A DNA stretch of 64,000 nt from Populus alba (GCF_005239225.2 NC_133301.1:9238318-9302317), one strand, 5' to 3'. Shown: positions 11,914 through 24,834, numbered from the stretch's first letter. The notes: generated from the sequence alone by a model not told the origin. A program made the numbers and translations.

Positions 11914-12396
11914 AAATTGAGTCATATTCCTTATGTCCCTCATATTTTCTTATTAAATTTCTTAATTATTACTTTTATTTATTATGTTTCTCTCTTCTTT
12001 TTTTTTTTGAATTTTACAGGTTAACTTCGAATCATGGGATCCATATGAAGATCACCAGTTATGAGTATTGCAAACCATCTCATTTGAAAGTGTTTATTGA
12101 TACGATAAAATAAATAGTATACTATGTTATTCACAATCAGAATTAATATTTAAAGAACCATATACAAAATTAATTATAGTTAGGAATAAATAGTTATGCA
12201 TAGAAGAATTCTATATGTACAAGGATTCCTAGATCATAATACATGTTATCAGTTGTTTGTTGAATGTAGTTCAAAAAAATAATGCGGTATAAGGTTGTAT
12301 GAAGATGTGAAGTAAAATATTAAAGATAAGACTGGTAAAAAGTTATTAATAGCCGGATTTATTCGCAATTAAATGGGTTTTGCTAGAATTATTGGG
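11914..12396 (+). repeat. ~480-bp dispersed repeat, copy 1
   Basis: Closely similar to 15228-15702, starting at 'aaattgagtcatattcc' and ending near 'gggttttgctagaattat'. No protein was recognised. The copies flank the CACTA element and 650 bp of unique sequence. Confidence 0.85.
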
Positions 12397-13042
12397 GAGA
12401 TACCGAATAAGTGGTTATCCTGCTAATTGGTGATGGGAGTAGTATAATTCTTTCTTACAAACTCATCTAACTTCATGTTTTAGGTAGGCTAATGAATGAT
12501 AAATGAAATGACCGTATAAAATGACCCTCAGCTCATCAGTATCGGAGCACAAGAGAGCCAAAAACTCGGAATGTAAATGCGGGTGGCCATTGAAGGCAAG
12601 ATGGCTCAGGGATGGACACACAGAAGTGATAGTAGAACGCCACAAAACGTCATCCTAGCTTATCGATACGCCCCACAATAGAAGGTGTTTTTACAAAAGC
12701 GAAACCCCATGTTAACAGTAAACTAAAAATGGATGGATGAAATCGAATATTCGACGACTCTTGGTCCACCACAGACCCCATCTTCTCTCTCTTTCACCAG
12801 GAAGAATGAAGCCCATCATGTCTAACTTTACCAGTATCGGCTTCAAGTTGATTTGGCAAGAAACTCTTGAAGAAAAGGTAGGGCTGGCATTTTGTCTTAC
12901 ATGGGAAATCTGGCAAATTAAGAACTGAATTCTTGCATTTTTTGGATTTGGATCTTATCAAGATAAGATACGACTGAATAGTTAATGGGCAGTGAAACTT
13001 TTTTAGGTATTCTTGTACAGTCAAGTGGGATAGACAATATTA
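12397..13042. other. unassigned sequence between repeat copy 1 and the CACTA element
   Basis: Short frames on both strands (for example 12737-12928) show no recognisable protein. Base composition is closer to balanced than in the flanks, so a gene relic is possible but unsupported. Confidence 0.4.
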
Positions 13043-13045
13043 GGT

Positions 13046-15083
13046 CATTACAACATTTAACACTTTTTTTCCGGTGGGTGTTAGATTGTCATTTTGTTGG
13101 TAAAAATTTTACCGACGGAATACATCCGTTGGAATAACGTTCATCGATAATTCCATTGTTTGTCGCTAATTCTACCAGTAAAAAAATAAAAAATAGATGG
13201 TTTTACATACAGAAAATGTGCGTAAAAAAAAAATTCTCACTTCATTCCGTCGGTATTTCTCTTAGGAAAATTGTCATATAACAAAAAAAAATACTGTATG
13301 CAATTCCATTGGTGATTATTTAAAATATATTTTTTAAAAAATATATTTAAAAAACTAGAAAATAATTAAATTAATATCAACACTCTATAATACTCATAAT
13401 TGAGTTGCATGGAAAAAAGAAAAAGAAAATGAACTCAAAAAATTTGCAACAAATAAATAACACAAAAAATAAAACAACAACAACATTGATCTCATATGCA
13501 AAAAAATATCCTACAACAACATTCATACAATTATTAAGAACAAAAAAATTTAAAAATAAAATAAAAAAAACAGAAAGAAACAAGGAAAAAGAAAAACTTT
13601 ACCTTAATGTAGTTCCGAGTGAAGCTGAAAAGAGAAAAAAAAAAAAAACAAATTCATAAAGTATGTTAATTAAAAAAAAAAATCTAAGAAGAGAACATAA
13701 AAAAGAAAAAAAAGAGAAGAAGACATACTAAGAATGGTGGAGAAGAGGAGTTGAGGAGAGAAGAGAAGAGAAAGAAATAAAGGGATGTTAATGTTTTTTA
13801 CATGAGGGGAAAAAGAAGAAGAAGGAGAAGAAAAAACAAGAAGAAGAACATGCTCGTCTGTTGTGAAATAAGGGATTCTATTTATTAGGGGCATTTTACC
13901 GACAGTTTTATCGATAGATAATTATATATTAATATTTCTAACCATTTTGCAGTGATTTTGTCTGTAATATTTAATTAAAAATTTTGATTTAATCACAAAT
14001 TTTTAGAAACCGCCAAACTTCACGACGACTTTTCAATCCGTCGGTGATTCCATCTGTAATATTTAATTTAAATTTTCAATTTACTCAAAAATTTTTAGAA
14101 ACCCGCCACATAACACCGACGACTTTTCAATTCGTCGGTGATTTCATATGTAAAGAACAATAACTAACAGAGCAATCCATCGGTGATTTTCTTTGTAATT
14201 GATATGATTAATAGTGTCAGGGAAAAGTGAACAATTTTACCAATGATTTTATCGACATAATTAATTCCGTCGGTAATTCCATTGGTATAAATGATATGTC
14301 GTCGTATTTTGTGGCTTTGTTTTAATTCTTTTCAGGTTCTTTTGGTGGGGGTGGTTTGTAACAGTGTTAAATATGCATGAGGTGCACGCTTTGGAAGGCT
14401 GTCCAAAACAGTGCCTAAGGGTGCCGACAGCTATGCCAACAGTAGGATAAATCGGCAGCGCAGATTTGTGTAATTGTAGATTCGTCAAAAGAGCATTGGC
14501 AACGCATATTGTTGACGAACATGGAATGTCCAGGTTAGGCAGGAAAACTCGTCAGGTAGATAGGCTAATGAGAACTAGGGCTGTCGTAGAATTAAACAGC
14601 ACGAACAGTGGCAACTTGCATGCAGATGCGAATTCGGCAACGTAGGAATTGGCAACCTGCACGCAGATGCGAATTTAGCAGCGCGCAATAGTTGTGCAAG
14701 TCAAGGGTTCGACTTGGCATGATCTAAAGCTTGGACGAAGGACTGTCTAAGGCATACGAGTGACTCAACAGCTAACGCAGTAAGAATTAGTAGTTGGGGC
14801 TGCCAGGTGGGCATGCAAGAACATGGGTGAGTGGGAGTTATGGACTTCCTAGATCATGGGATCATGGGACAGAACGTGGGGGTTGATCAAGGAGACTTAT
14901 CTACAAGCTGTCAGATCATGGGATCATGGGTAGTAACTGTACATTACTTGCTGCAAAATAGGCCACTAAGATCATATAGATCATAAGGGAGAAAGTGTCC
15001 ACTACTTGCTCGAAAATTCACTATAATTTACCGGAAATATTTTTTCAATATTTTCATTTGTATTTATCAATTTTCTTGTAGTG
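13046..15083. mobile_element. non-autonomous CACTA (EnSpm-like) transposon
   Basis: The right end reads ...TTTTCTTGTAGTG, the reverse complement of a canonical CACTACAAGAAAA terminus. The left end reads CATTACAACATTT, a decayed form. Both ends are flanked by the 3-bp target duplication GGT (13043-13045 and 15084-15086). Many subterminal short repeats around 'ccgtcggtgattcc' in both orientations (13100-13320 and 13900-14290) are typical of CACTA elements. No transposase is present in the 2,038 bp. The centre holds A-rich sequence and local repeats ('gcagatgcgaatt', 'gatcatgggatcatggg'). Confidence 0.85.
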
Positions 15084-15086
15084 GGT

Positions 15087-15227
15087 TGACTAGATTCATC
15101 TGATTTAAGAAATGAAATATTATTTTTATTAAATTTATAGAAGGTCATGAAAGAGGAATTGATAGGGTATTTATAGCCTCTATTTTTCCTAATTATACAT
15201 TGGCCCCTAATCTTTCCTTTTGTTTAC
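15087..15227. other. short unassigned stretch
   Basis: It contains 'gggtatttatagcctc', which could be a promoter-like TATA of an old LTR. Nothing else is recognised. Confidence 0.3.
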
Positions 15228-15702
15228 AAATTGAGTCATATTCCTTATGTCCCTCATATTTTCTTATAAAATTTCTTAATTATTACTTTTATTTATTATG
15301 TTTCTCCTTTTTTTTTTGGGATTTTACAAGTTAACTCTAATTAATGGGATTCATACGAGGATCACCGGTAATGAGTATTGCGAACAATCTCATTTAAAAG
15401 CGTTTACTGATACGATAAAATAAATGGTATAATGTGTTATTCACAATTAGAATTAATATTTAAAGAATCATATACAAAATTGATCTTAGGAATGAATAGT
15501 TATGCATGAAAGAATTCTATATGTACAAGGATTCCTAGACTATAATACATGTCATCAGTTATTTGTTGAAAGTAGTTCAAATAAAATAATATGACATAAG
15601 ATTATATAAAGATGTGCAGTAAAATATTAAAGATAGACTCGATAGGAAGTTATTAATAGCCGGATTTGTTGGCAATCAAATGGGTTTTGCCAGAATTATC
15701 GG
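15228..15702 (+). repeat. ~480-bp dispersed repeat, copy 2
   Basis: Partner of 11914-12396 in the same orientation. Confidence 0.85.
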
Positions 15703-16204
15703 CATCCGCGAGGGGATGACCAGATTATACTTAGTGGACATAGTATCAGTGACTAAGGATGAGATAGAAATGATACTTAGTGGATGCTGTGTCGATGACT
15801 ACGGATAAGAAAGGAACAATACTTAATGACCATAATATCAGTGACTAAGGACAAGATATAAATTGATAGTTGATTATCAATGATCAATATCTATGAATAT
15901 GACAACTTTTGATGTTTAGTTGCCTAAAAGAATGATGATCAAAGAAGCAAAGTATGATTTTGTTACTTATAGGATGATGTAGGTTCTCCTTTCCCTATGC
16001 TTCTATTTAAGTTGACAAGTCCTTTAAAATAAATTGTGGGCAATGAAAATTACTTCCTAGTTGTCCCTAATATAAAGGGAATTCATGTGGTTGTCTTTAT
16101 TTTTTAATGGAGATCATTGTGTTGTTGTCTCCAATTAGCAGAAACCATGGTGTTGCTATTTCTAAATAATGGAAACCATTGAAACTATCCTCGATTGTAT
16201 AATG
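15703..16204. other. intergenic DNA with degenerate short tandem repeats
   Basis: Three diverged copies of a unit around 'atacttagtggacatagtatcagtgactaagga' occur at about 15727-15870. Below it, 'aaccattg'-type motifs recur. No gene is seen. Confidence 0.45.
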
Positions 16205-17645
16205 GAAACTGATAAGTACTTAAAAGTACATAGTTATCAAGGTTTTATAGCATCATTTTGCACTTAAAGTATCAATAACTCCTTAATTAAAGCATGTTTT
16301 ATAATAACAAGTCTAATACTATAAAATGCATTAATATATGGTAAATGTTCTTCTTAAATGCAGGCATATCACATAAATCAAAGTATTGATTGATGAATTC
16401 AACTACTGAAATTTGTGAAGATAAAGAGAGGGTGAAGCTTAGAAAAGATATGTTGGTGCAGTCCAAACTGGAACACTGTTCGGTAATTGGGTCATATCTC
16501 GAGTTCTAGATGTCCAAATGACCTCAAATGTTTACACAGATTTGGTAAGACATAGGCATACAACTTTCATGATTTCATCAAGATCTAAGAAGGCCGTTTG
16601 CAAGTCCAAATTATAGTAGTAACGGAGAAGTCCGAATCTGTCCTACAGCCCGAACACTATTCAGTGTTTGGCCTATATCTAGAGTTCTAGAAGTCCAAAT
16701 CACCTCTATTTTTTTTTCCTGGAAATCTGAGTCAATTTCCTACAGCTTTCATGTTTTCAAGTGGACCCAGTTCTGATGCTAGCATTTTCGTTTTATTCAG
16801 ACAAGAAGATAAGGATTTTCACAAAGTCAAAAGTTGGCCACCCACTTAACAATTAGTCATCAAATCAATAATTCTGAATTTTGGCCTATAAAAGGAGGCA
16901 TTTGCCATGTATTTGGGGGCTTGGTTGTTCAGATCAAGTTCATGCTCTTTATTTCTCTCTTTATATTTTTTTTTGTAATTTTTAAGTTTTGCTTTCATTA
17001 ATATCTTGTTTATGCTTTTCATTTCCTTTCCTTTACTTAGTTAACTTGTATTTTCTTTATGTTCTTGTTTTGTTTATTTATGTTTCTCTTCTTCATTATA
17101 TTTAGCTAAGTTTATTATGTCAAGGTGAAAAGGTTGCACTAATAGTGTAAGAATAAGTATAGTGTAAACTCAACATGGACCTTAATGTTTAATATTAACA
17201 TGTCTTATCTTTTTATCTTACTAATTCTTAATACCTTGCTTGTTAAATGATTAATCTAGATTTGTGTTGTATAACACTTGGTACAATAAATGCTTGGCAC
17301 TCTCAAAGCTCAACTGTATGGTATTACCTACACCTAGGCTATGAAAGGAACTTGATTTGTTGTTAACATCAGTTAACATCATGAATTCCTGACAATATTT
17401 AAAAGTTTGGTGTTATGTAAATAAGATAATTAATATGATCATGTTAATAATTTATAATGAGCTATTAATGACAAATCATCCGATTGGAACCTCCTCCGTG
17501 TGTGGTTTCCAAATTGAGTAATAAGAGTTTATACTATACTTATTTGAAATACCATTGGTGGATCCTCTAACCTTGACATTTGGTTTTATCATTATTTAAT
17601 CCTTACATTAATCTTCCATCTCAAAGTTCTCATTAATTTCTTCAT

Positions 17646-17679
17646 CTTCTTCTATTATTATTATTATTATTATTACTAT

Positions 17680-17714
<35 letters not shown>

Positions 17715-17739
17715 TTATTATTATTATTATTATTATTTA
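17646..17739. repeat. (ATT)n/(ACT)n compound microsatellite
   Basis: Runs of ATT switch to ACT and back inside the solo LTR. The equivalent place in the other LTR copy has a short TA run (about 11224-11247). Confidence 0.92.
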
Positions 17740-17858
17740 CATTCTGTTTATATTATATAATATATCTTTTTAATCTTTTCATAAACTCAGTATATAGGCT
17801 GGAAACCTGTGACCCGATCTTTTAGATCATTCTCAGGAATAACAACGCCACGTACTGA

Positions 17859-17956
17859 GTATTATTATTATTATTATTTTTATTACTATTACTATTATTA
17901 TTACTATTACTATCATTGTTATTATTATTGTTGTTATTATTGTTGTTGTTGTTGTC
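17859..17956. repeat. (ATT)n/(GTT)n compound microsatellite
   Basis: Interrupted ATT repeats lead into GTT repeats, also inside the solo LTR. Confidence 0.9.
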
Positions 17957-18143
17957 GTCTTGTTATTTATAATTTATACAATTAACCTCTCTGTGGTTCG
18001 ACCCCGGTCTTGCCGGGTTATTTATTACTTTGACACTCCTACACTTGGAAGAAGACATCAATCTTTGGTCATGTCAGAAACCATTGTGTAAGATCATTAA
18101 TTGATGCTTAAGAGTTTATATGACAAAGGGGTTGATTGACAAC

Positions 18144-18392
18144 TTAAGATATAATATTGTTTGATGTACTACTAAGTCAAAGCAAATGTTAATGAAGTGA
18201 TAATATAACAAACAATTGTGATATCTAGAAAATAGAAAATATGGTAATGTTATAAACAAATTATGTTTAAGATATAATATCGTTTGATATACTACTAAGT
18301 CAAAGAAAATGTTAATAGGGGTAATAATATAACATACAAATGTGATACCTAGAAAATAGAAAATATGATAATATTACAAACAAATTATGTTA
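18144..18392 (+). repeat. tandem duplication of a ~123-bp unit
   Basis: Two head-to-tail copies, each starting 'ttaagatataatat' and ending 'acaaattatgtt', differ at a handful of positions. No protein is encoded. Confidence 0.88.
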
Positions 18393-19599
18393 AACGATGA
18401 TGGAGATGTGTAAACATAAGATTAATATGTGTGATTACTTCAAGGATTGTATCTAAGGAAGTTGGTGACTAAGGAAATGAAATATTAATTATTGATTGGG
18501 GAATCAAAAATTAAGAAAATGAGTTGCTATGTAATGACATATAGTCGACAACCTTAGATTTGAATGTATTACATAATTCGTCGTAAAGGCAGCGTTGAAT
18601 ATGACAAATATGAACTTAAACGCCACAATAACTAGTGCATATTTCAACATATATATTGTAATGAATGTTAAAAGAATTCTGGATAAACATACCGTTTTCT
18701 TTTCTTATGGAAACCACATAAATTTATTTTATGGCTGGTTGTTAAATTTGTAATGTTATTTTAATTGCAATGATGAACACAAGTATTGTCATATAAGTTG
18801 AGAAATTATTGAAATTGAGTTGAATCTTTTGAGCAAGGTTGTTAACAGTGCTAATAGACATAATGATTCCTTTCCCTCATGAAAAATCATGAGCATAAGC
18901 CTTCTTGGTGGCTTATAACTTTTGTAATACTATATATGTTGCAAGTCTATGTCACGAAGTGGGCCAGCGCTGGTTATGTCATTTCACTATTTATAATTTT
19001 GTTAGATACTTAGTTCTTAAAATTATGTTAATAACTTCATCTTGAAATGTACTAAATTGTATGATTGTATTTCTAGTATTTGGTTATTACATTTGTTTTA
19101 TTATGTGTATATGTGTGTATCAATTCAAGTATGTTTTAAGTAAATGGAATATGAAAAGAATATAAGATGAATTATGAGAAGCGATGTGAAAGAATCAAAT
19201 GGACAAATAATTGAATTGATCGATGATTGAAGACTACTATATGTATGTAATAGAGTTATTTGACATTATGTTACTTAGGAGGATAAGAAAAGAAGTGAGA
19301 AAATGTATAAGTTATAGGAAAAACTCTACAGTAAACTTGGTAAACCAAAGGATAAATAATGGAATGTATTGTTGGACAGATTGTACAAAAAACAATTACC
19401 CTATTATACTCAGACATGATGATTAGAAATACAAAAGTTACACGAAATTTTAGGTCTTTACATGTCTAATTTGGTTAATGGGTTCTTTTTTTATCACTTT
19501 TGTTTATGGCCTCAATACATCTACAATGCACCAAACAATATAAGATTATTTCTTATGTCATACTATTATGAGTGCTTCTTATAAATATAGGGGTGACCT
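18393..19599. other. AT-rich intergenic DNA
   Basis: No recognisable gene. A 67-codon frame at 19223-19426 has no family signature. Confidence 0.5.
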
Positions 19600-19692
19600 T
19601 ACGAGCATAGACACGTGGATGACTTTGGCGACTATGCACAAGCAACGAGAGTAGTTAAAGTTCCTTACTTAAGGGTAAGGTACACTTGGAAC

Positions 19693-21097
19693 CAAGGTTG
19701 TTAAAATCGTGATTCACAATTTTACGAGTCAATATAGGCTAAACGTGCTAAATCGTTCATAAAACTCGAAAATGGATAAAATCGAATTAAAATTAGGTAA
19801 AATCGTTAAAACCACAATTATGACTTGTGAGTCACTATTCCCTCCAGCTCTAGGTGTCAAGCAAGCCTATTACACAGTACACACAGAACAAAAGCAAAAG
19901 AATTATTGGCCTATTAAAAGCGGAACTCAATTCAGGCCACTCCATCAGTTTAGAGATGTTATTCACAATTGTTTTCATTATTTTTCAAATTAAAAAGCAT
20001 GAATAATACAATTTACACACACACACACACACTTTTAGCAATATAAAATATTAAAATTATTTTTTATATTTTTATATTTAATTAGTGTTATAAATTTAAT
20101 TTTTATAATGAATATAATGAAAAGATTTTGTTTTTGGTTAACAATAAAATTTTCTATTGTAATTTTTAATTTAAATAAAATAAAATAAATATTTTACGAT
20201 CACAACTATAAAATATTAATAAGACTATTATAATTTATATTATATTTTTTTTATGAAAAATAGTTTTAATTTTGATATAAATTTTATTTTATTGTTGAAA
20301 AAATTCCTCTTGATTTTTAATGAATAAAACTCGTTTTTTTCAAAATTTCACCAAAAATAAAAACAAAAAAAATAATTAGAAAACTAAAATTTAAAAACCA
20401 AAATAGTTTTCTATCAATGAAGCTTATGTTGATTTTGCCTCATCAGTTTCTGAGCTGAGATAGTCATGACCTCATGTACATGCTTGGTTAGTTGGTTCTC
20501 ATAAGAATTCAAAACGACATGAAAAATCATGTTTGTTTTCTTTTCCATGACCTTCATCTTGATATTATTATATCTCAAATAAAATTAGAATGTGAAATTC
20601 AATCTGGAAATGGAATGATAGTTATATTATAATTTTAAACCTAATTTCTGAATTTAGAACAAACCATAATGATCAAAACTTGTAGTTATTGTTATAAAAC
20701 TCAATACGGTGAGTTAATTGTTGCTCTGCCGGTCTAAACCTGACTCGAGTCTAGTTTAAAATAGAACCAACTGTAAGGCGAACTAGTCTAACCTAGTTGA
20801 TTGGTATATCAATTCATGATCTAATTGACTTGGTCAAAAACTGAATGAGATTCAATTTGATTTTTTCCTCCAAAATAGTTTTATTTCAATATATATTTTT
20901 GTTTAAAAATCTTGAAAAAATAAAAATATTTTTATTTGAAGCATGTATTTTAAGGTGCTTGAACTATGTATGAATTTTTATTTGAAGCATGGATTTTTTT
21001 AATGTATTTTAAAATTCCTTATGATTTTATAATTTTACGATCCGAGTTTGTTTTGCATTTTCCGTGCTGTGTTAAAATCGTGATTTTAACAACCTTG
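19693..21097. mobile_element. non-autonomous hAT-like transposon inside the LINE
   Basis: The ends are CAAGGTTGTTAAAATC and its inverted copy GATTTTAACAACCTTG. They are flanked by an 8-bp target duplication CTTGGAAC/CTTAGAAC (19685-19692 and 21098-21105) with one transition. The 8-bp duplication and CA-start ends fit hAT elements. The flanks join to restore a continuous LINE endonuclease reading. The 1.4-kb interior has no transposase; a (CA)n run lies at 20015-20032. Confidence 0.85.
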
Positions 21098-21829
21098 CTT
21101 AGAACAATAGTCAGCATGGCAAGGGTACTATTCTTGAGAAACTAGATTGGATATTTAGTCACTCATGTTGCTTCTCTATTGGCTGACTACTTATTCTGAG
21201 TTCTTACCTATGAACTCAAATCACAGTGCTATGGTTGTCCAGTTTGGCTTTCCTCTTCCAAAGGTAAAACCAACTTTTAATTTCTTAAATTCAAAGGTAT
21301 ACATGGATGATTTCTTGGGTTTAGTTGTGGATACTTGGTAGACTCCTATGAATGGTAATCTTATGTAAAGACTTAACAAAAGACTTGGTTTGTTAAGGCC
21401 TAAGTTGAGGTCTTTGCATTTCCAACAAAGCCATATCTCTAGTTGTGTGGTTGAAGAATAATTGGCCATTAGCATAGATACTTTTTTATGGTTCTTAGTT
21501 TAAAGAGTATCAAAGGACAACAAGAGAGCTTGCTAGGAAGTTCTTTTAGTTGAGTAAGGACATTGAGGTTTTTTACAAGTAGAGGTCTCGAATTTAATGG
21601 CTAAACTTAGGAGAGAAAAAAACACAAAGTTCTTTCACATATCACTACTTTATAGATAGGTTTGGAATATGATCCATTGTTTGATTGATGAGACAAGGTC
21701 TCGATTTAGGACCAGCAGGGTCTCGGTCAGTTGGCAGTTCGTTACTTTTAAGGACTTCTACACACCTGGCCACCACTTCAGAGGATGCATCCTGATGAGA
21801 TCAATGAAGCATTATTCTCTATCCCGAAT

Positions 21830-21982
21830 TTTAAAGCTCCTGCTCCAGATGGTTATACTTCATTATTCTTTAAGAGGAAATTTAAAGCTCCTAGTCCAGA
21901 TGGTTATACTTCATTATTCTTTAAGAGGAAATTTAAAGCTCCTAGTCCAGATGGTTATACTTCATTATTCTTCAAGAGAAGT
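21830..21982 (+). repeat. 51-bp in-frame triplication inside the LINE RT
   Basis: Three head-to-tail 51-bp units each encode FKAPxPDGYTSLFFKR plus one residue. The KAPGPDGY segment is a single conserved RT motif in normal LINEs, so two units are extra. Confidence 0.93.
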
Positions 21983-22616
21983 TGGGAAATTAATGGTAGG
22001 GACTTTATTAATGGTGTGGGGCAGTTCTTTGATTCCTCCACTCTATCTAGATGTGTTAATGCTATTAGGATTGCTTTAATTTCTAAGATTAATACACTCA
22101 CCATTATAAATGACTTCAAACCTATCTTATGTAGTAACATGAGGTACATATGCATATCTAAAGTTTTTGTGTGTAGATTGAAGGGGGGTTTATCAGATGT
22201 TATTTGTCCTACTCAGACTACCTTTCTTCTAGGTAGGAAAATATTGGATTCTATATTATTGACATAGGAGTTTATGCATTATGATAACTTAACTAGTCTT
22301 ATATCTAGATGTGCTTTAAAAATAGACATTAAAAAAGCTTTTGATATAATTAGTTGGGAATTTATCCTAACAGGGCTAAGGGCTATTAAAGTATTTGCAT
22401 CATGGTTAAATGGATAGAGGTATGATTGTCTAAAGCTTAATTTCTCAGTGGTCATGAATGGGGAAAGTCATGGCTTCTTCCCATGTTTTAAAGACCTCCA
22501 GTAGAGTGACCTTTTTATCTTTTTATTCATTTGTATTGGCCATTAAGGGTTTACGAGGCATACTTAGAAAGGTTTCGCAAAACTCAAGTTTTGATACCAT
22601 CGTACATGTACAACAT

Positions 22617-24834
22617 TGTGGCGATCGTCCAGCCTTAAGAATATATATGTGAATCTATCTGGAAAATATAGAGGGACAAGGAATTCTTGTCTCTTATTAA
22701 TAAAATATAGATTGGGAGTCACCACCTAGTATTTTGATCACTAGGAACCCTAACTAATCTCAGAGATGGGGTACGAAGACGGGTTGCATAAAGGGAAGGA
22801 ATTAGCATCCCAAATACATCTTACCTAAGGTAAGCTACATTGTTTTATGGTCTGATAAAAAAAATCTAAGCAAAATATAAAAAAACTTTTTAACACGGGG
22901 AATATGTTTTACGTATAAATTCATAATCCTTGGTACTAAAACCAAACAAAAATATTTTTTAAACTGTTTTGAAATATTGACCAATGTTCTCTTAACTTTA
23001 ATAAACTGGTTATTAAAGCCAAAATGCATGCTAAAACATTTTTTTTCTTGGTGTATGAGAAACAACACAATATGATTTTTTAACTTTTGAGACACTTAAC
23101 CGTATGCAAAATAAAAAAAATTATGTTTTTCTTTTTTATTCGACAACCAGGTATTTTAATACCAGATTTTTATTTTATGGTGTATTTACTTGGAATGGGC
23201 CAACACGGCCCAACATAAAGAAAATGGGCTAGCATCGACCCAACATAAAACAAAATGGGTCGGCACCAGCCCAACATCAAAATGGGCCAGCACCGGCCTA
23301 AAAGCACAGTAACCGGCCAATTATTTATTTTGCTGCAGAACGTGAATTGCTCATGTTCTGCATGCAAAATGAAAGAAGAAAAACAAAAGAAAACGAGGCA
23401 GTGAAGTAGAGAAGATTACCTGGCGTGAAAGGGGTGGTTGTTGTCGTTTGTGGTGGCAGAGACGGTGGCGGTGATAATGGCAGCCTCTCCTCTATTTTCT
23501 CTTCTTCACACTTCTTCATCTTTCTTATTTGTTTCTCTCCTTCCCTCCTTGCTTTCTTTCTTTATTTTTTGTTCGTCTCTCCTGCTCTCCTTCTTCCTTT
23601 TTCTCTCTTTTTGTTCCCTTTTCCTCTGTTTTTCTTACTCTCTCTCTTTCTTCCTCTGTTTTCTTCTTTTTCTTCTATTTTTCCATTTCTCCTTTTTTTT
23701 TCCATCCCCTGTGTCTCCTTTCTCCCCTGTATTTAGAGGGGAGAAAAGGAGCCCTACACCCCTGCCTAGTCAATGGCGCAAAGGTGTGGGATGGCCGGGG
23801 TGGCTACTGTTCAGCCGCCCCTCTACAACCCTAAGGAAACCTCTCCTCCCCTAACTCTAACACTCGAAAAGCAGTGCAGGTGGAGGGGTCCTTGGTCGGC
23901 ATCTTTTTGGGTCATCGTGGGAAGAGAAGTCGGTGAGAAACAGGGGAAGAAAAATCCTCTTCTTCCCTTGCTTCACGCGTCCAGGGGAATAAGAAGACCT
24001 ATAGTGCCGTTCAAAACGGCACCATTTCGGCCCTTTTTTTTATCAATGAACAGTGTATGAAACGACGCTATTTTGGACAAAACGCGCCGTTTCATTTAAA
24101 AGAAAACGTGTCAAAGTCCAAATCAATCTTCAATTTGTGATTTATTCAATCAAATCCTCAATTGCAATTTTGATTTTAAAAATCAATTCAATTGCATCCC
24201 TGCCAAATTCAATCCTCGACTCTGAAGTTGGCTGCCTTTTCCAAATTGATCCTTGGTCTTTGATTTATGCAATTTGACCCTCAATTGATCAATAAACTTA
24301 TAATTTCTTCAATTTGGCCCCTGATTCGGTATTAATTACAGCCTCTCTATTTACACGCCTTTTCTAATTTGGTCCTTGATTTCGGACATCAAACTTTATT
24401 ATTTATGCAATTAAGCCTCTGATTTGACCAAATTAACTCTCAAAAATTATAATTTGACCCTAGAATTTTAATTTCTTCCAATTAAAGCCCAAATGGACTT
24501 CAAAATCATTTTTTCTTGCAATCAAACCCTTTATAAATTCAATTAAACCTTCAATAAAATTTAATTAAGTCCATAAATATCTGATCTTGGACTTTTTTTC
24601 CTCAAAATTGATTTTTTTTTGTCAACATGGCTCTTATTAGTCAAGGAATATTGTCAAATTTCAATCTTTGTATTTTTGAACCTCCTCAACTAATTTTTAG
24701 TCATTTTCTGGGTGCTTTGGCATCCTCTTTTCACTGTTATTATTTTTTTGGGGTTTTTTGAACTTATATTTTTTGAATTTTTGTATTTTCTCTTTTTTTA
24801 TGCGGGGATCCAAAAATAGGTTACAACATATACC
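22617..24834 (-). mobile_element. Tat-like Ty3/gypsy solo LTR inserted in the LINE
   Basis: The insert begins TGTGGCGATCG and ends near AGGTTAC, with AACAT on both sides (22612-22616 and 24835-24839). The exact right border is uncertain because TACAACAT is shared. The block 'gggagtcaccacctagtattttg' followed by 'gggaaggaattagcatccc' is typical of Tat/Ogre-class gypsy LTRs. Its orientation relative to the copy at 481-660 is reversed. Long frames at 23425-24060 come from a pyrimidine-rich stretch and have no family signature. No internal retroelement proteins are present, so I call a solo LTR. Confidence 0.6.
23197..23300. repeat. four imperfect ~27-31-bp tandem repeats
   Basis: Units around 'tgggccagcaccggcccaac' separated by A-rich linkers occur four times inside the LTR-like insert. 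Confidence 0.8.

Larger units (their letters stand above)
16210..18076 (+). mobile_element. solo LTR, second copy of the family at 9776
   Basis: Starts TGATAAGTACTT, ends CATGTCA and is flanked by a perfect 5-bp target duplication GAAAC (16205-16209 and 18077-18081). It aligns along its length with 9776-11359. The extra length comes mainly from trinucleotide expansions near its 3' part. It has the same internal 'cctataaaagga' and 'ttcgaccccgg' blocks and no coding region. Confidence 0.88.

Noticed and set aside
13377..13894. Frames of 68-84 codons inside the CACTA element
   Set aside because: Lys/Asn-rich or Phe/Ser-rich readings of A-rich DNA. No transposase motif.
17646..17956. Trinucleotide runs considered as a polyglutamine- or polythreonine-type coding repeat
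   Set aside because: They lie within a non-coding solo LTR with stops in the flanking frames.
23425..24060. Several overlapping open frames of about 95-138 codons
   Set aside because: They come from a pyrimidine-rich stretch with very biased Ser/Phe/Leu composition inside an LTR-like insertion; no domain is recognisable.
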